Source: Rhodococcus sp. (in: high G+C Gram-positive bacteria) (GTDB lineage Bacteria > Actinomycetota > Actinomycetes > Mycobacteriales > Mycobacteriaceae). Taken from it: a DNA stretch of 62,931 bases. Each line of letters opens with the position of its first letter. The stretch's first letter is position 1. The stretch lies in NCBI RefSeq assembly GCF_023264675.1, contig NZ_JAHFVG010000033.1, positions 1-62,931 of the forward strand, given 5' to 3'. This document shows positions 1 to 8,418 of this stretch, one piece after another. The notes beneath the pieces are model-generated. The model was not told the DNA's origin. It did no database searches and saw nothing but the letters and a program-made list of their open reading frames with translations. The position numbers and the translations under genes are program-made.

Positions 1-58
1 TCCAGCGCCGATGGTACTGCACTCGACAGGGTGTGGGAGAGTAGGACACCGCCGAACA
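1..58 (+). rRNA. rrf: 5S ribosomal RNA, 3' end only
   Basis: The first bases carry the conserved 3' part of actinobacterial 5S rRNA, including GATGGTACTGC and the GGGAGAGTAGGACACCGCCG block that closes helix I. The 5' half lies outside the window, so an rRNA operon presumably ends here. The exact 3' base is estimated. A strong terminator follows within 15 bases. Confidence 0.93.
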
Positions 59-71
59 CTATTTCCAGGGA

Positions 72-104
72 GCCCCTGAACCACACTGTGGTTCAGGGGC
101 TTTC
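72..104 (+). terminator. rRNA operon terminator
   Basis: Perfect 13-bp stem (72-84 with 88-100) around a 3-nt loop, followed by a short T run. It sits directly after the 5S gene and would end the rRNA operon transcript. Confidence 0.9.
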
Positions 105-144
105 TGCATTCCACCCCCCACCAACATTCCCACCACGGGGTTGC

Positions 145-328
145 ACCCGACAGCACGTGCATTCGCGCCATCAGCACCAAGCCGGCCCCGTCGCTACGCA
201 AACGCACGTGCATTCGCGAACCCGTGATCGCCGACGCCCACGTTTTACGCAAACGCACGTGCATTTGTGTGAACCGCACCGACACGAACCACGCGCGACG
301 CAAACGCACGTGCCTTCGCGACCCCGCG
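145..328. repeat. Four-unit repeat with exact 51-bp spacing (GCACGTGC core)
   Basis: The palindrome GCACGTGC occurs at 153, 204, 255 and 306, exactly 51 bp apart. Each is embedded in a conserved block of about 23 bp (ACGCAAAC before the core in units 2-4, ATTCGCG or a close variant after it). The 28-bp stretches between blocks are unrelated to each other. The rest of 105-522 holds nothing I can call a gene. A related two-unit copy lies at 45871-45949. Function is unknown; the spacing places the palindromes on the same DNA face. Confidence 0.85.
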
Positions 329-522
329 GGGCCGGCCGATGGGTACACACGCACCGGACCGTTAGACGCACCCCCAGTCGCTCACCACCAGCCCCGCACC
401 TGACCAAACCACGCGCACCTCTACATCACGCACCTCTCGTAAGCAGATGTCACACGGAATGGGCGATGCATCGCGGCCGCCGAGAGCTGAGACTTGTCAT
501 GGGCAAGAACAGAGGAGGGCTC

Positions 523-1404
523 ATGACGTCGGTAGGTTCGACGACAGTCGTCGGTACATCGCGTGGTCCAGTCGAGTACCAGGTCCGTGGCCGAGGCAGG
601 CCAGTACTGGTGCTTCACGGGTCACCCGGCGGAATCGATGCGGCGGAAGCGATGTCTCGTTTCCTGCCGGAAGACAGATTCGTGTCAGTCTTGCTCTCGC
701 GGCCAGGCTACCTCGGCACCGAACTCGGAGATCGGTGCACGCCCGACGATCAAGCTGATCTCTACGCAGCGCTTCTCGATGAGCTCGGCATCGAGAAGGT
801 CGGTGTTCTAGCCTGGTCAGGCGGAGGACCTTCTGCATTCCGATTCGCAGCCAAATATCCCGATCGGGTCACATCACTGGTGGCGTTGGCCTGTTTGAGC
901 GGTCCCTGGGTAGACCCGGCGTCAGATCTGTCCACTCGATTGTTCCAGTCGACGAGAGTCGGCGACTGGTTGATGAGAAAGCTCGTCGCGCGCCAACCGC
1001 TTCAGGTGATTCGTGGTGCCGTCGCCAGCGAAAGCTCGCTCACCGGAGAGGATTTGGAGGCGGAGATTCAGCAGATCGCCTCCGATGAGTCCAAGAAACA
1101 ATTCGTTCTCGATTTGGCGCTCACGGCGTCTCGCGTGGGGCGTCGTCGAGACGGCTGGCGCAATGACTGCCTCCAGTTCGCGAAGTCGCACACACTCGGG
1201 TTGGATGTCATCGCTGCACCAACGCTGCTCGTTCAGGGCTCTGCAGACTCCGATGTGGTGCCGGCCAACAGCGACCGTGCTCATCAGGACATCGTGGATT
1301 CTGAATTATTGACGCTGGACTTGGGTACGCACTTCGCGTTCTACACGCATCCGTCGTTGCAACTGGCGCAGGCCAAAGCAATCGAGTACCTACTACGGTC
1401 CTGA
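523..1404 (+). CDS. alpha/beta-fold hydrolase
   Basis: Predicted cytoplasmic hydrolase of 293 residues. The oxyanion region HGSPGG lies near the N-terminus, the nucleophile elbow reads WSGGGPS (Ser between glycines, a slight departure from GxSxG), and a C-terminal GTHFAF supplies the catalytic His after LLVQGSADSDVV, which carries the acid. The family includes haloalkane-dehalogenase-like and epoxide-hydrolase-like enzymes, so the substrate cannot be told. The ATG at 523 is chosen because AGGAGGG (513-519) precedes it. The frame stays open upstream to 31, but that part runs through the terminator and repeats and is not coding. The gene stands alone. Confidence 0.85.
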   Translation: MTSVGSTTVVGTSRGPVEYQVRGRGRPVLVLHGSPGGIDAAEAMSRFLPEDRFVSVLLSRPGYLGTELGDRCTPDDQADLYAALLDELGIEKVGVLAWSGGGPSAFRFAAKYPDRVTSLVALACLSGPWVDPASDLSTRLFQSTRVGDWLMRKLVARQPLQVIRGAVASESSLTGEDLEAEIQQIASDESKKQFVLDLALTASRVGRRRDGWRNDCLQFAKSHTLGLDVIAAPTLLVQGSADSDVVPANSDRAHQDIVDSELLTLDLGTHFAFYTHPSLQLAQAKAIEYLLRS

Positions 1405-1481
1405 GAGCTGAAGTCCGAACGTTGATCGCTGCTGTGTCTTTCGTTCAGTGTTGCTACACCTATATCCTGCTCGAATCTGCT

Positions 1482-1509
1482 CGCGCGCAACGGTGTTCAA
1501 TTGCGCGCG
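1482..1509. repeat. Inverted repeat, 9-bp arms
   Basis: CGCGCGCAA and its complement TTGCGCGCG flank a 10-nt spacer, downstream of the alpha/beta hydrolase gene. It could fold in RNA but has no T tract. Confidence 0.5.
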
Positions 1510-1718
1510 GCGCTCTGACCATCCGGCGATGGGTCCCGCCGTGGGTATCGCGGTCGAGCCGGAAAGCTGTGGGTTCTCGACCAGAAGATCGATACGCAAT
1601 GCAGTTCTTCCTGGGCAACTGGGAGGGCACACCGCTGCGTGGAGAGTCTTTTCTCGACGGACGTTCGCGATGTGACAGACCTGAGCAGCTGGGGTGGGCC
1701 TGCGCGCAAGCTGGAACG

Positions 1719-1746
1719 CGCGAAGTTCGATTGACTGAACTTCGCG
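1719..1746. repeat. Inverted repeat, 10-bp arms
   Basis: CGCGAAGTTC and GAACTTCGCG flank an 8-nt spacer. It lies in the gene-free stretch 1405-2003 between two convergent genes, so it may end transcription from either side, though no T run follows. Apart from this and the smaller repeat at 1482 I see no gene in 1405-2003. Short open frames there have no family features or ribosome sites. Confidence 0.5.
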
Positions 1747-2003
1747 GACTCCTTCGCGCTGTCTGAGGACCTGCATATGTCGCTGCGATGACACTCGACC
1801 CGCTGGTCCCCATCACAGCGCTCAGTGTGTCGACCGATCATATCGGCGTTGTGGCCACCCACTCGACCACGATCGATTTGCCGTGCACCGCACCCCCGTC
1901 AGTTGTCGGCCATCGATCATCTGACCGGCGGACATCTGGGAGGGAACGAGGTGCCGAATACGTCGAGTTCTTCTCACCGCTGCCGGCAGTTTCTCTGCAC
2001 GAA

Positions 2004-5000
2004 CTAGTCGAGAAGTGCGCGAATATCGTCGGCTGTCAATCCTCCGGAGAACGCCGAACCGTCATCCATGACGCTCGCGAACAGTGAGGCCTTCTTCGTT
2101 TTCATCTCCATTACCTTTTCCTCGATGGTTCCCCGGGAAATGTAGCGATGGACGAACACCGTTCGGGTCTGGCCGATTCGGTGAGCCCGGTCGACGGCCT
2201 GCGCCTCGGTGGCAGGGTTCCACCACGGGTCGAGAACGAAGCAGTAGTCGGCCTCGGTGAGGGTCAAACCCACGCCGCCCGCTTTGAGGCTGATCAGAAA
2301 CACCGACGCGTCACCGGACTTGAATTGTTCGACGACATCACCACGGTTGCGAGTGGAGCCGTCCAGGTACGAAAAACTGATTCCTTCGTCGTGCAGACGG
2401 TCTCGTATTCGCCCGAGAAACCGGGTGAACTGGCTGAAGACGAGGGCGCGGTGACCGCCGTCGATAACGCCCCTCAGTTGGGCTACTAGTTGTTCGATCT
2501 TAGCGCTTGGAATGTCGCCGTGTTGTGGTTCCACCAGTGCGACATCGAGGCTCAGTTGTCGAAGGATGGTCAGCGATTGCAGAATGACAACGCGGTTGCG
2601 CTCGAAGTCGTGTAGTAGGCCGAGAATCTTCTGGCGCTCACGGGCAAGCCGCGTCTCGTAGATTCGGCGATGTCGTGGGTTGAGCTGTACTTCGACGATC
2701 TGCTCCTGCTTGGCGGGAAGATCCTGTGCTACCAGATCTTTCGACCGGCGCAGCACCAAAGGTCTGATTCGGCGCCGGAGTGTAGCGAGCGTGGCCGAAT
2801 CCCCGTCCTTCTCGATCGGAAGGCGGTAGTTGTCCGTGAACTTGGCGGCCGAGGGGAACAAGCCGGGCGCCGTGATCGACAACAACGCCCACAGTTCCAT
2901 GATGTTGTTCTCCATGGGTGTACCGGTGATGGCTAGTTTGAACGGCGCAGTCAACCGTCGTGCGCAGTGGTAGGACTTGCTCTTGTGGTTCTTGACGTAC
3001 TGGGCCTCGTCGAGGACGAGGCCCGACCACAACACCGTATCGAAATCGTCGAAGTCGAGCCGGAAGACCGTGTAGGACGTCACCACGATGTCGGCACCGT
3101 CGGCAATCTCGGCAATCGATGCCCGACGCCGCGCGCGGGTCCCCAGCGCGGTGACCACCGTCAGTCCTGGGGCGAATCGCTCTGCTTCGCGAGCCCAGTT
3201 GTGGACGACGCTCGTCGGCGCGACGATGAGGAAGGGTGGCCGAAGCGGACTTTCTTCGGCGGTTTTGGCGATCAGCGCGAGTGTCTGAATCGTCTTTCCG
3301 AGTCCCATGTCGTCGGCAAGAATGCCGCCCAGCCCATGCCTCCACAAGAAGTACAGCCACGAAAATCCCTCGAGTTGGTAGGGGCGCAACTCTGCGTCGA
3401 ACATCGTGGGCGGTGTCTGCGCAGCGATACTATCGAACGTCGACAGGGCAGTCACTTGTTCCCGCCACGCCCGTGCTTGACGGCTGACTTCGCCGATTTC
3501 GGCGAGCTCGTCCCACAACGAGGATTGGTAGCGGCTGATTCGCAGCGGTCCATCTGGTTTGTCCTGCAATGACCGGGCTTCGTCGATGAGGGTTCGCAGG
3601 GTGTCGAACTCTGGGCTGTCGAGGGAGAAGAACCGGCCGTCGGACAGCACGAGATGGCGGTGGCCTTGTGCAACGGCGGTGATCACTGTCGAGAATTCGA
3701 CGAGTGTTCCGTCGATGTCGAGGACGACGCCGAGGTCGAACCAGTCGTTGTCGCCGCGGATAGATCTGGTGGACAGTGAGATTCGGACGGAGGCATCGAC
3801 ATTCTCGAAGTCCGGGACGTCGGCGGCGATGTCGACGTGGACGTTCTCGTAGCCGTCCAGGTTCGGCAGGCGTTCGGTGACGAACAGTGCGGCCGTCACT
3901 GCGGTCAGCGTGAACGGATGGAATGCGACGCCGTGTTCGGTGGGCAGCCCGAGAAGCGAGAGAACGGTACGGAGCATGTTCAGCTCGGCGGAAGCGTCGC
4001 GAAATTCGGCGGCCCGGGGATGCGAGTCCGCCGGATAGTCCAGTTCCACATCGTCGACGTAGTAGCGCCAGTGGGCACCGATATCGATGCGATCGCCGGT
4101 GGCGCCGGAGATGGTGATGTGCAGATCAGGTCCGGAGATGGTGGGAGGGGTGTATGAACCGTCGGTGGAGACAATGGACGAACTGCGTTGTAGGACAAAC
4201 AGATATGAGGTCGCAAAGGTGACGCGGTCCGACTCGGGGATGCCGATGGGAGCGGAGTGTGACGCGACGAGGCGGAGATCTCGAGAAATTGGCACGGCCA
4301 GGCGAGCGAGGAAGAATTCGAGGATTGGCCCACCGCGTCGCGCCTCGTCGTCCCAGAAGATGATTCCCGAACCGTCGTCGCCGAGGAAGCTGCGCCGGTG
4401 CGGCGGCACGACGACGCCGTCGACGGTGATTCTTCCGGCCACTTCCAGGTCGCTGTGACCGGTGATGTCGACGGCGAACTGTGCTTCGCCCGGCCACGGA
4501 ATCGGTCCGTGCGGCCCGATCAGTGGAAGTTCGTGTTCGGCAACGTCGGACAGAAGATCCCACAGGAGACGGCCAGAGGCGTCGGCCAGATCGATGGAGT
4601 TCGGATTCGATCGATAGATCGACTGCACGGCGCGGCCGTGTGTACGCATACGGTGCAGCGCGTGCACTTCACGTAACAGGTCCACGCGACGCTCTACGAC
4701 TGGATTGCTCGAGTACGGAAGCGTGCTCCAGGAGATATCCTTCTTGGTCCACTCTCCGAGGGGATCCGCGCGCACGGGGTGGGCGAGCAGCCGAACGGCC
4801 TCCCCGTCGGGAATGTCCAGTTCGAGCCCGAGTCCGATGTGCAGTTCATTCGGATCGGAAGCATCGAGGCTGTGGCCCAACAGTGGTGCCAGGGTCTGTG
4901 CCCAGTGTTCCGCAGTGGTGAGCCGGCCTGGTGGGCAGGAGCCGCGGGAGTCGTCGTATGCCTGCAGGAGTACAGCGACGACGTGCTTGCAGTTGAACAC

Positions 5001-5252
5001 CAACGGGCAATTGCATTGCCCGTAGTCGACGGCCACGATCTGTCCGGCCTCGACGGCGAACGACACCGAAGCGGCGTAGGGCGTCGCGCGGTTACCGCGT
5101 ACCGAGGCGCTCAGCGTCGAGGCCCGTTCGCTCCAGCGCACATACCCGACGCGCCCTTCGTTGAAGTACTGCGTGCCGCGTTCGAAGGTGGTCACCCCGA
5201 AGCGCTGCTGCTGTGTGGTGAAGTCCAAACCGTCCATCGATGGGATCGTCAT
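2004..5252 (-). CDS. SWIM zinc-finger SNF2-family helicase
   Basis: Protein of about 1082 residues. The N-terminal SWIM zinc finger (CNC then CKH, residues about 80-90) is followed by a long region typical of bacterial SNF2 proteins and then the SF2 ATPase core: Walker A DDMGLGKT, motif II DEAQ, and the C-terminal helicase domain ending with HRIGQ (motif VI). Such proteins are DNA-dependent translocases. In actinobacteria they are widespread, probably with roles in repair or transcription remodelling. The ATG at 5252 (next in-frame ATG at 5237) is preferred to the GTG at 5333, whose 27-residue extension is Cys-rich and unlike the family. No clear ribosome site is visible at either start. Confidence 0.9.
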   Translation of the reverse strand: MTIPSMDGLDFTTQQQRFGVTTFERGTQYFNEGRVGYVRWSERASTLSASVRGNRATPYAASVSFAVEAGQIVAVDYGQCNCPLVFNCKHVVAVLLQAYDDSRGSCPPGRLTTAEHWAQTLAPLLGHSLDASDPNELHIGLGLELDIPDGEAVRLLAHPVRADPLGEWTKKDISWSTLPYSSNPVVERRVDLLREVHALHRMRTHGRAVQSIYRSNPNSIDLADASGRLLWDLLSDVAEHELPLIGPHGPIPWPGEAQFAVDITGHSDLEVAGRITVDGVVVPPHRRSFLGDDGSGIIFWDDEARRGGPILEFFLARLAVPISRDLRLVASHSAPIGIPESDRVTFATSYLFVLQRSSSIVSTDGSYTPPTISGPDLHITISGATGDRIDIGAHWRYYVDDVELDYPADSHPRAAEFRDASAELNMLRTVLSLLGLPTEHGVAFHPFTLTAVTAALFVTERLPNLDGYENVHVDIAADVPDFENVDASVRISLSTRSIRGDNDWFDLGVVLDIDGTLVEFSTVITAVAQGHRHLVLSDGRFFSLDSPEFDTLRTLIDEARSLQDKPDGPLRISRYQSSLWDELAEIGEVSRQARAWREQVTALSTFDSIAAQTPPTMFDAELRPYQLEGFSWLYFLWRHGLGGILADDMGLGKTIQTLALIAKTAEESPLRPPFLIVAPTSVVHNWAREAERFAPGLTVVTALGTRARRRASIAEIADGADIVVTSYTVFRLDFDDFDTVLWSGLVLDEAQYVKNHKSKSYHCARRLTAPFKLAITGTPMENNIMELWALLSITAPGLFPSAAKFTDNYRLPIEKDGDSATLATLRRRIRPLVLRRSKDLVAQDLPAKQEQIVEVQLNPRHRRIYETRLARERQKILGLLHDFERNRVVILQSLTILRQLSLDVALVEPQHGDIPSAKIEQLVAQLRGVIDGGHRALVFSQFTRFLGRIRDRLHDEGISFSYLDGSTRNRGDVVEQFKSGDASVFLISLKAGGVGLTLTEADYCFVLDPWWNPATEAQAVDRAHRIGQTRTVFVHRYISRGTIEEKVMEMKTKKASLFASVMDDGSAFSGGLTADDIRALLD

Positions 5253-5464
5253 GGTCGGCGATGGTAGGCAGACGTACCGACAAGAATTCACAGAACGCCG
5301 CAGGTCACAGACGCACGGCTGATTGCGTGGCACGGACCGTCATCGCCCATCCAGCAACAGAATCATCCCGAGCCGATGGGATCTGGCTTTGGACCGCAAG
5401 TGTTGCGGGTCACTTTTCGGGTATACGGCGGAGGGTCAACGCCGACACGACCGATGGGGGATCC

Positions 5465-6847
5465 ATGGCTTTCGACCTCACACCGACGCCTGCCCAGCAC
5501 GAGCTGATCGCCAGGACTCACGATTTTGCCGAGAACGTCGTCCGCCCGGTGGCGTCGAGATACGACCGCGAGCAGGAGTTTCCGTGGGAGGTGCTCGAGG
5601 AGGCAGCGAGGGCGGGTTTCTACAGTCCGCTGTTCTACCGGGATCTCATCGGTGACCCGACGGGCCTGTCGTTGCCGATGTTCATGGAGGAACTGTTCTG
5701 GGGATGTGCAGGCATCGGTCTCGCTGTGGTGATGCCTGCACTGGCATTGTCGGCCATCGGGCAGGCGGCGTCTCCGGAACAGATGCTCGAATGGGCACCG
5801 GAGTGCTTCGGTACACCGGGAGACCTGAAGCTGGCGGCTCTGGCGATCTCGGAACCGGAGGGCGGGAGCGACGTCAGAAATCTGCGAACACGCGCGCGCC
5901 GCGACGGCGACGATTGGATTCTCGACGGCCACAAGATGTGGATCGGCAATGGGGGGATCGCCAACGTGCACGTGGTCAATGCCGTGGTCGACGAGGAGCT
6001 CGGCCACAAAGGTCAGGCCCTGTTCATAGTCCCGGGCGGCACTCCGGGACTGACCCTCGTGCGCAAGTTGGACAAGCTCGGGTGCCGGGCATCGCATACG
6101 GCGGAATTGTTGTTCGAGAACTGTCGCATTCCCGGCGCGAATCTGCTCGGCGGAGAGGACAAGCTCGAGCACAAACTGGCCAAGGCTCGCGAAGCTGTCG
6201 AGGGTGGTAGACATTCCGGGTCGGCGACGCTGGGAACATTCGAGCAGACTCGGCCGATGGTGGCAGCGCAGGCTCTGGGGATCGCACGTGCGTCGTTGGA
6301 ATATGCGACCCGATATGCAAACGAGCGTGAGGCGTTCGGCGGACCGATCATCGACAAGCAGGGCATAGCTTTTCCGTTGGCGGACTTGGCAATGCGGATC
6401 GATGCTGCTCGCTTACTGACCTGGCGGGCCAGTTGGATGGCGGCGTCGGGAATCCCGTTCGAGCGTGGTGAGGGATCGATGTCCAAGCTCGCCGCGAGCG
6501 AAGTGGCAGTGGATGCGACCGAGCGCGCAATTCAGACATGCGGTGGGTGGGGATACATCACCGACCATCCTGTCGAAAAATGGTATCGAGATGCGAAGCT
6601 GTACACCATCTTCGAGGGCACGAGTGAGATTCAACGCGTGGTCATCTCGCATGCACTCGGCGCCAACGACGGTGCGCCGCCGCTTCACGTCGAGATGGAG
6701 CCCGCGGGGAGCATGTTCAGCAAGAAATTCGGCCGTGGCACATCCGCGCGGACGAAGGTCATGGACACGGCCATGTCGTGGAAGGACCATGTGCCTGCCC
6801 CGGCGATGAAGGCTGCGATGTCGTTCATCCGGCCGCCGAAAAAGTGA
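5465..6847 (+). CDS. acyl-CoA dehydrogenase
   Basis: FAD-dependent acyl-CoA dehydrogenase of 460 residues, introducing an alpha-beta double bond in an acyl-CoA. Seen: the flavin-contacting stretch AISEPEGGSD, GHKMWIGNGG, the C-terminal AIQTCGGWGY, and YTIFEGTSEIQ, which carries the region of the catalytic Glu. It is longer than the usual 380-400 residues because of a C-terminal tail ending RPPKK. The ATG follows GGGGG at 5457-5461. The flavin monooxygenase gene 90 bp downstream could be cotranscribed. Chain-length specificity cannot be read. Confidence 0.92.
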   Translation: MAFDLTPTPAQHELIARTHDFAENVVRPVASRYDREQEFPWEVLEEAARAGFYSPLFYRDLIGDPTGLSLPMFMEELFWGCAGIGLAVVMPALALSAIGQAASPEQMLEWAPECFGTPGDLKLAALAISEPEGGSDVRNLRTRARRDGDDWILDGHKMWIGNGGIANVHVVNAVVDEELGHKGQALFIVPGGTPGLTLVRKLDKLGCRASHTAELLFENCRIPGANLLGGEDKLEHKLAKAREAVEGGRHSGSATLGTFEQTRPMVAAQALGIARASLEYATRYANEREAFGGPIIDKQGIAFPLADLAMRIDAARLLTWRASWMAASGIPFERGEGSMSKLAASEVAVDATERAIQTCGGWGYITDHPVEKWYRDAKLYTIFEGTSEIQRVVISHALGANDGAPPLHVEMEPAGSMFSKKFGRGTSARTKVMDTAMSWKDHVPAPAMKAAMSFIRPPKK

Positions 6848-6936
6848 CGAAAACTCTCGGTGATCCTAAGTCTGTTGCCTGCAGCGGCGGACTCGTAGGC
6901 TCGAATGCGTCCCGGATCCGGCCCTAGGAGTATCGA

Positions 6937-8307
6937 GTGACCCGCCCTCGTTTGCTGTTCAACGCATTCACGATGAACACCGTCACGCACGTGTCGTACG
7001 GATCGTGGACGCGAGAAGACTCACGGCAAACCGAATTTCACACCCTCGATCCGTGGATCGAACTGGTACAGATCCTCGAACGGGGCAAGATCGACGCGAT
7101 ATTCTTCGCGGACATCGTGGGGCTGTACGACGATTACCGTGGTGGCTGGGACACTCATGTCACCGAGGGGTTGCAGATTCCCAACCACGATCCGTCGGTG
7201 ATCGCGTCAGCTCTGGCTGCCGCGACCACCGATCTCGGAATCGTGATCACCAGTTCGGTATTGCAGGACCATCCGTTTTCGTTCGCGCGCAAGATATCGA
7301 CCCTCGATCATTTGTCGAACGGGCGCATCGGGTGGAACGTGGTCACGAGTGCCCTCGAGAACTCGGCCCGCAACTTCGGGCTCGATCGCCGGGAAGAACA
7401 CGACCGTCGATACGACTGGGCCGAGGAGTACGCCGAGGTCGTCTACAAGCTGTGGGAAGGTTCGTGGGACGAGGACGCACTGGTACGGGACCGCAAGAAG
7501 GGTATTCACGCCGACCCGGCCAAGATTCACAAGATTCATCACCGCGGGGAGAGGTATTCGGTCGAGGGACCGCACTTGTCGGCGCCGTCGCCGCAGCGGA
7601 CTCCGGTTATCTTTCAGGCGGGCAGTTCCTCCCGCGGTCGAGAGTTCTCGGGGCGTCACGCCGAAGGGATTTTTGTCAGTGCCGCCTCTGCGAATGGCGC
7701 AAGGAAGGTCATCGACGACACCCGGGGCAAGGCAGTGGAAGCCGGTCGGCGCAGCGACGACATCAAGTTCTTCCAGGGCTTGAGCTTCGTGGTCGGATCG
7801 ACCGAGGAGGAGGCACGAGCAAAAGCGGCGGATCTGGACGAATCCTTCAGTGTGGAAGGGCTTCTCGCGCATCGTAGTGGCGGAATCGGAATCGATTTCG
7901 GCGGCTGGCCGTTGGACACACCGATTGCAGACCTGGCAGGGCGCGTGCAGGGCACACAAAGTTCCATCGAGGCTCTGATCAATGCCGCCGAGGCCGGTTC
8001 GGAGGTGACCATCGCTGATTTCGTGAAACAGAAGCAGGACAGCACCAGGCTCGTCGGAACACCCGACCAGATCGCCGATGCGCTCGAGGTCTGGCAGGAC
8101 TCCGGGGTCGATGGCATCAACATTCAATACCTGACGACGCCAGGAAGCTACCTGGATTTCGTGGACCATGTCATTCCGGTACTGCAGGACCGTGGTCTGG
8201 CGCAGCGTGAGTACGCATCGGGTGCATTGCGGTCGAAGCTGTTCGGGCGATCGGATCGGGTGGAGCCCTCGCACCCGGCGGCTCAGTGGCGTGGAGCCTT
8301 CGGCTAG
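6937..8307 (+). CDS. NtaA/DszA-type flavin-dependent monooxygenase
   Basis: Protein of 456 residues in the NtaA/SnaA/DszA branch of the bacterial-luciferase (LLM) superfamily, which uses reduced FMN from a partner reductase to oxidise xenobiotic, sulfur or amine compounds. Typical stretches are FNAFTMNT at the start, DPSVIASALAA, LDHLSNGRIGWNVVTS and FQAGSSSRGREF. GTG start with TAGGAG at 6925-6930. No reductase gene is adjacent, so an unlinked one must serve. The substrate is unknown; the preceding acyl-CoA dehydrogenase suggests a catabolic setting. Confidence 0.9.
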   Translation: MTRPRLLFNAFTMNTVTHVSYGSWTREDSRQTEFHTLDPWIELVQILERGKIDAIFFADIVGLYDDYRGGWDTHVTEGLQIPNHDPSVIASALAAATTDLGIVITSSVLQDHPFSFARKISTLDHLSNGRIGWNVVTSALENSARNFGLDRREEHDRRYDWAEEYAEVVYKLWEGSWDEDALVRDRKKGIHADPAKIHKIHHRGERYSVEGPHLSAPSPQRTPVIFQAGSSSRGREFSGRHAEGIFVSAASANGARKVIDDTRGKAVEAGRRSDDIKFFQGLSFVVGSTEEEARAKAADLDESFSVEGLLAHRSGGIGIDFGGWPLDTPIADLAGRVQGTQSSIEALINAAEAGSEVTIADFVKQKQDSTRLVGTPDQIADALEVWQDSGVDGINIQYLTTPGSYLDFVDHVIPVLQDRGLAQREYASGALRSKLFGRSDRVEPSHPAAQWRGAFG

Positions 8308-8418
8308 CTGTCCCTTTGGTGATCGTTCGTCCCGTTCTTCGATTCAATTCACCGCGAGTTCATCTACGTGTCGGTTGTACGCGTCGGCAAGTATTTCTGC
8401 CGCGGGAACAGTCACGAC

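Noticed and set aside
145..328. CRISPR array
   Set aside because: Regular repeats and unique 28-bp intervals look CRISPR-like, but there are only four degenerate units, the repeat core is a palindrome shared with a distant locus, and no cas gene is in the window.
31..522. N-terminal extension of the alpha/beta hydrolase to position 31
   Set aside because: It would translate the rRNA terminator and the repeat block, with low-complexity His/Arg content and no ribosome site.
1393..2003. Short open frames on both strands in the gap after the hydrolase
   Set aside because: They overlap each other, have no ribosome sites, and show no family motifs; two inverted repeats are the only structure seen.
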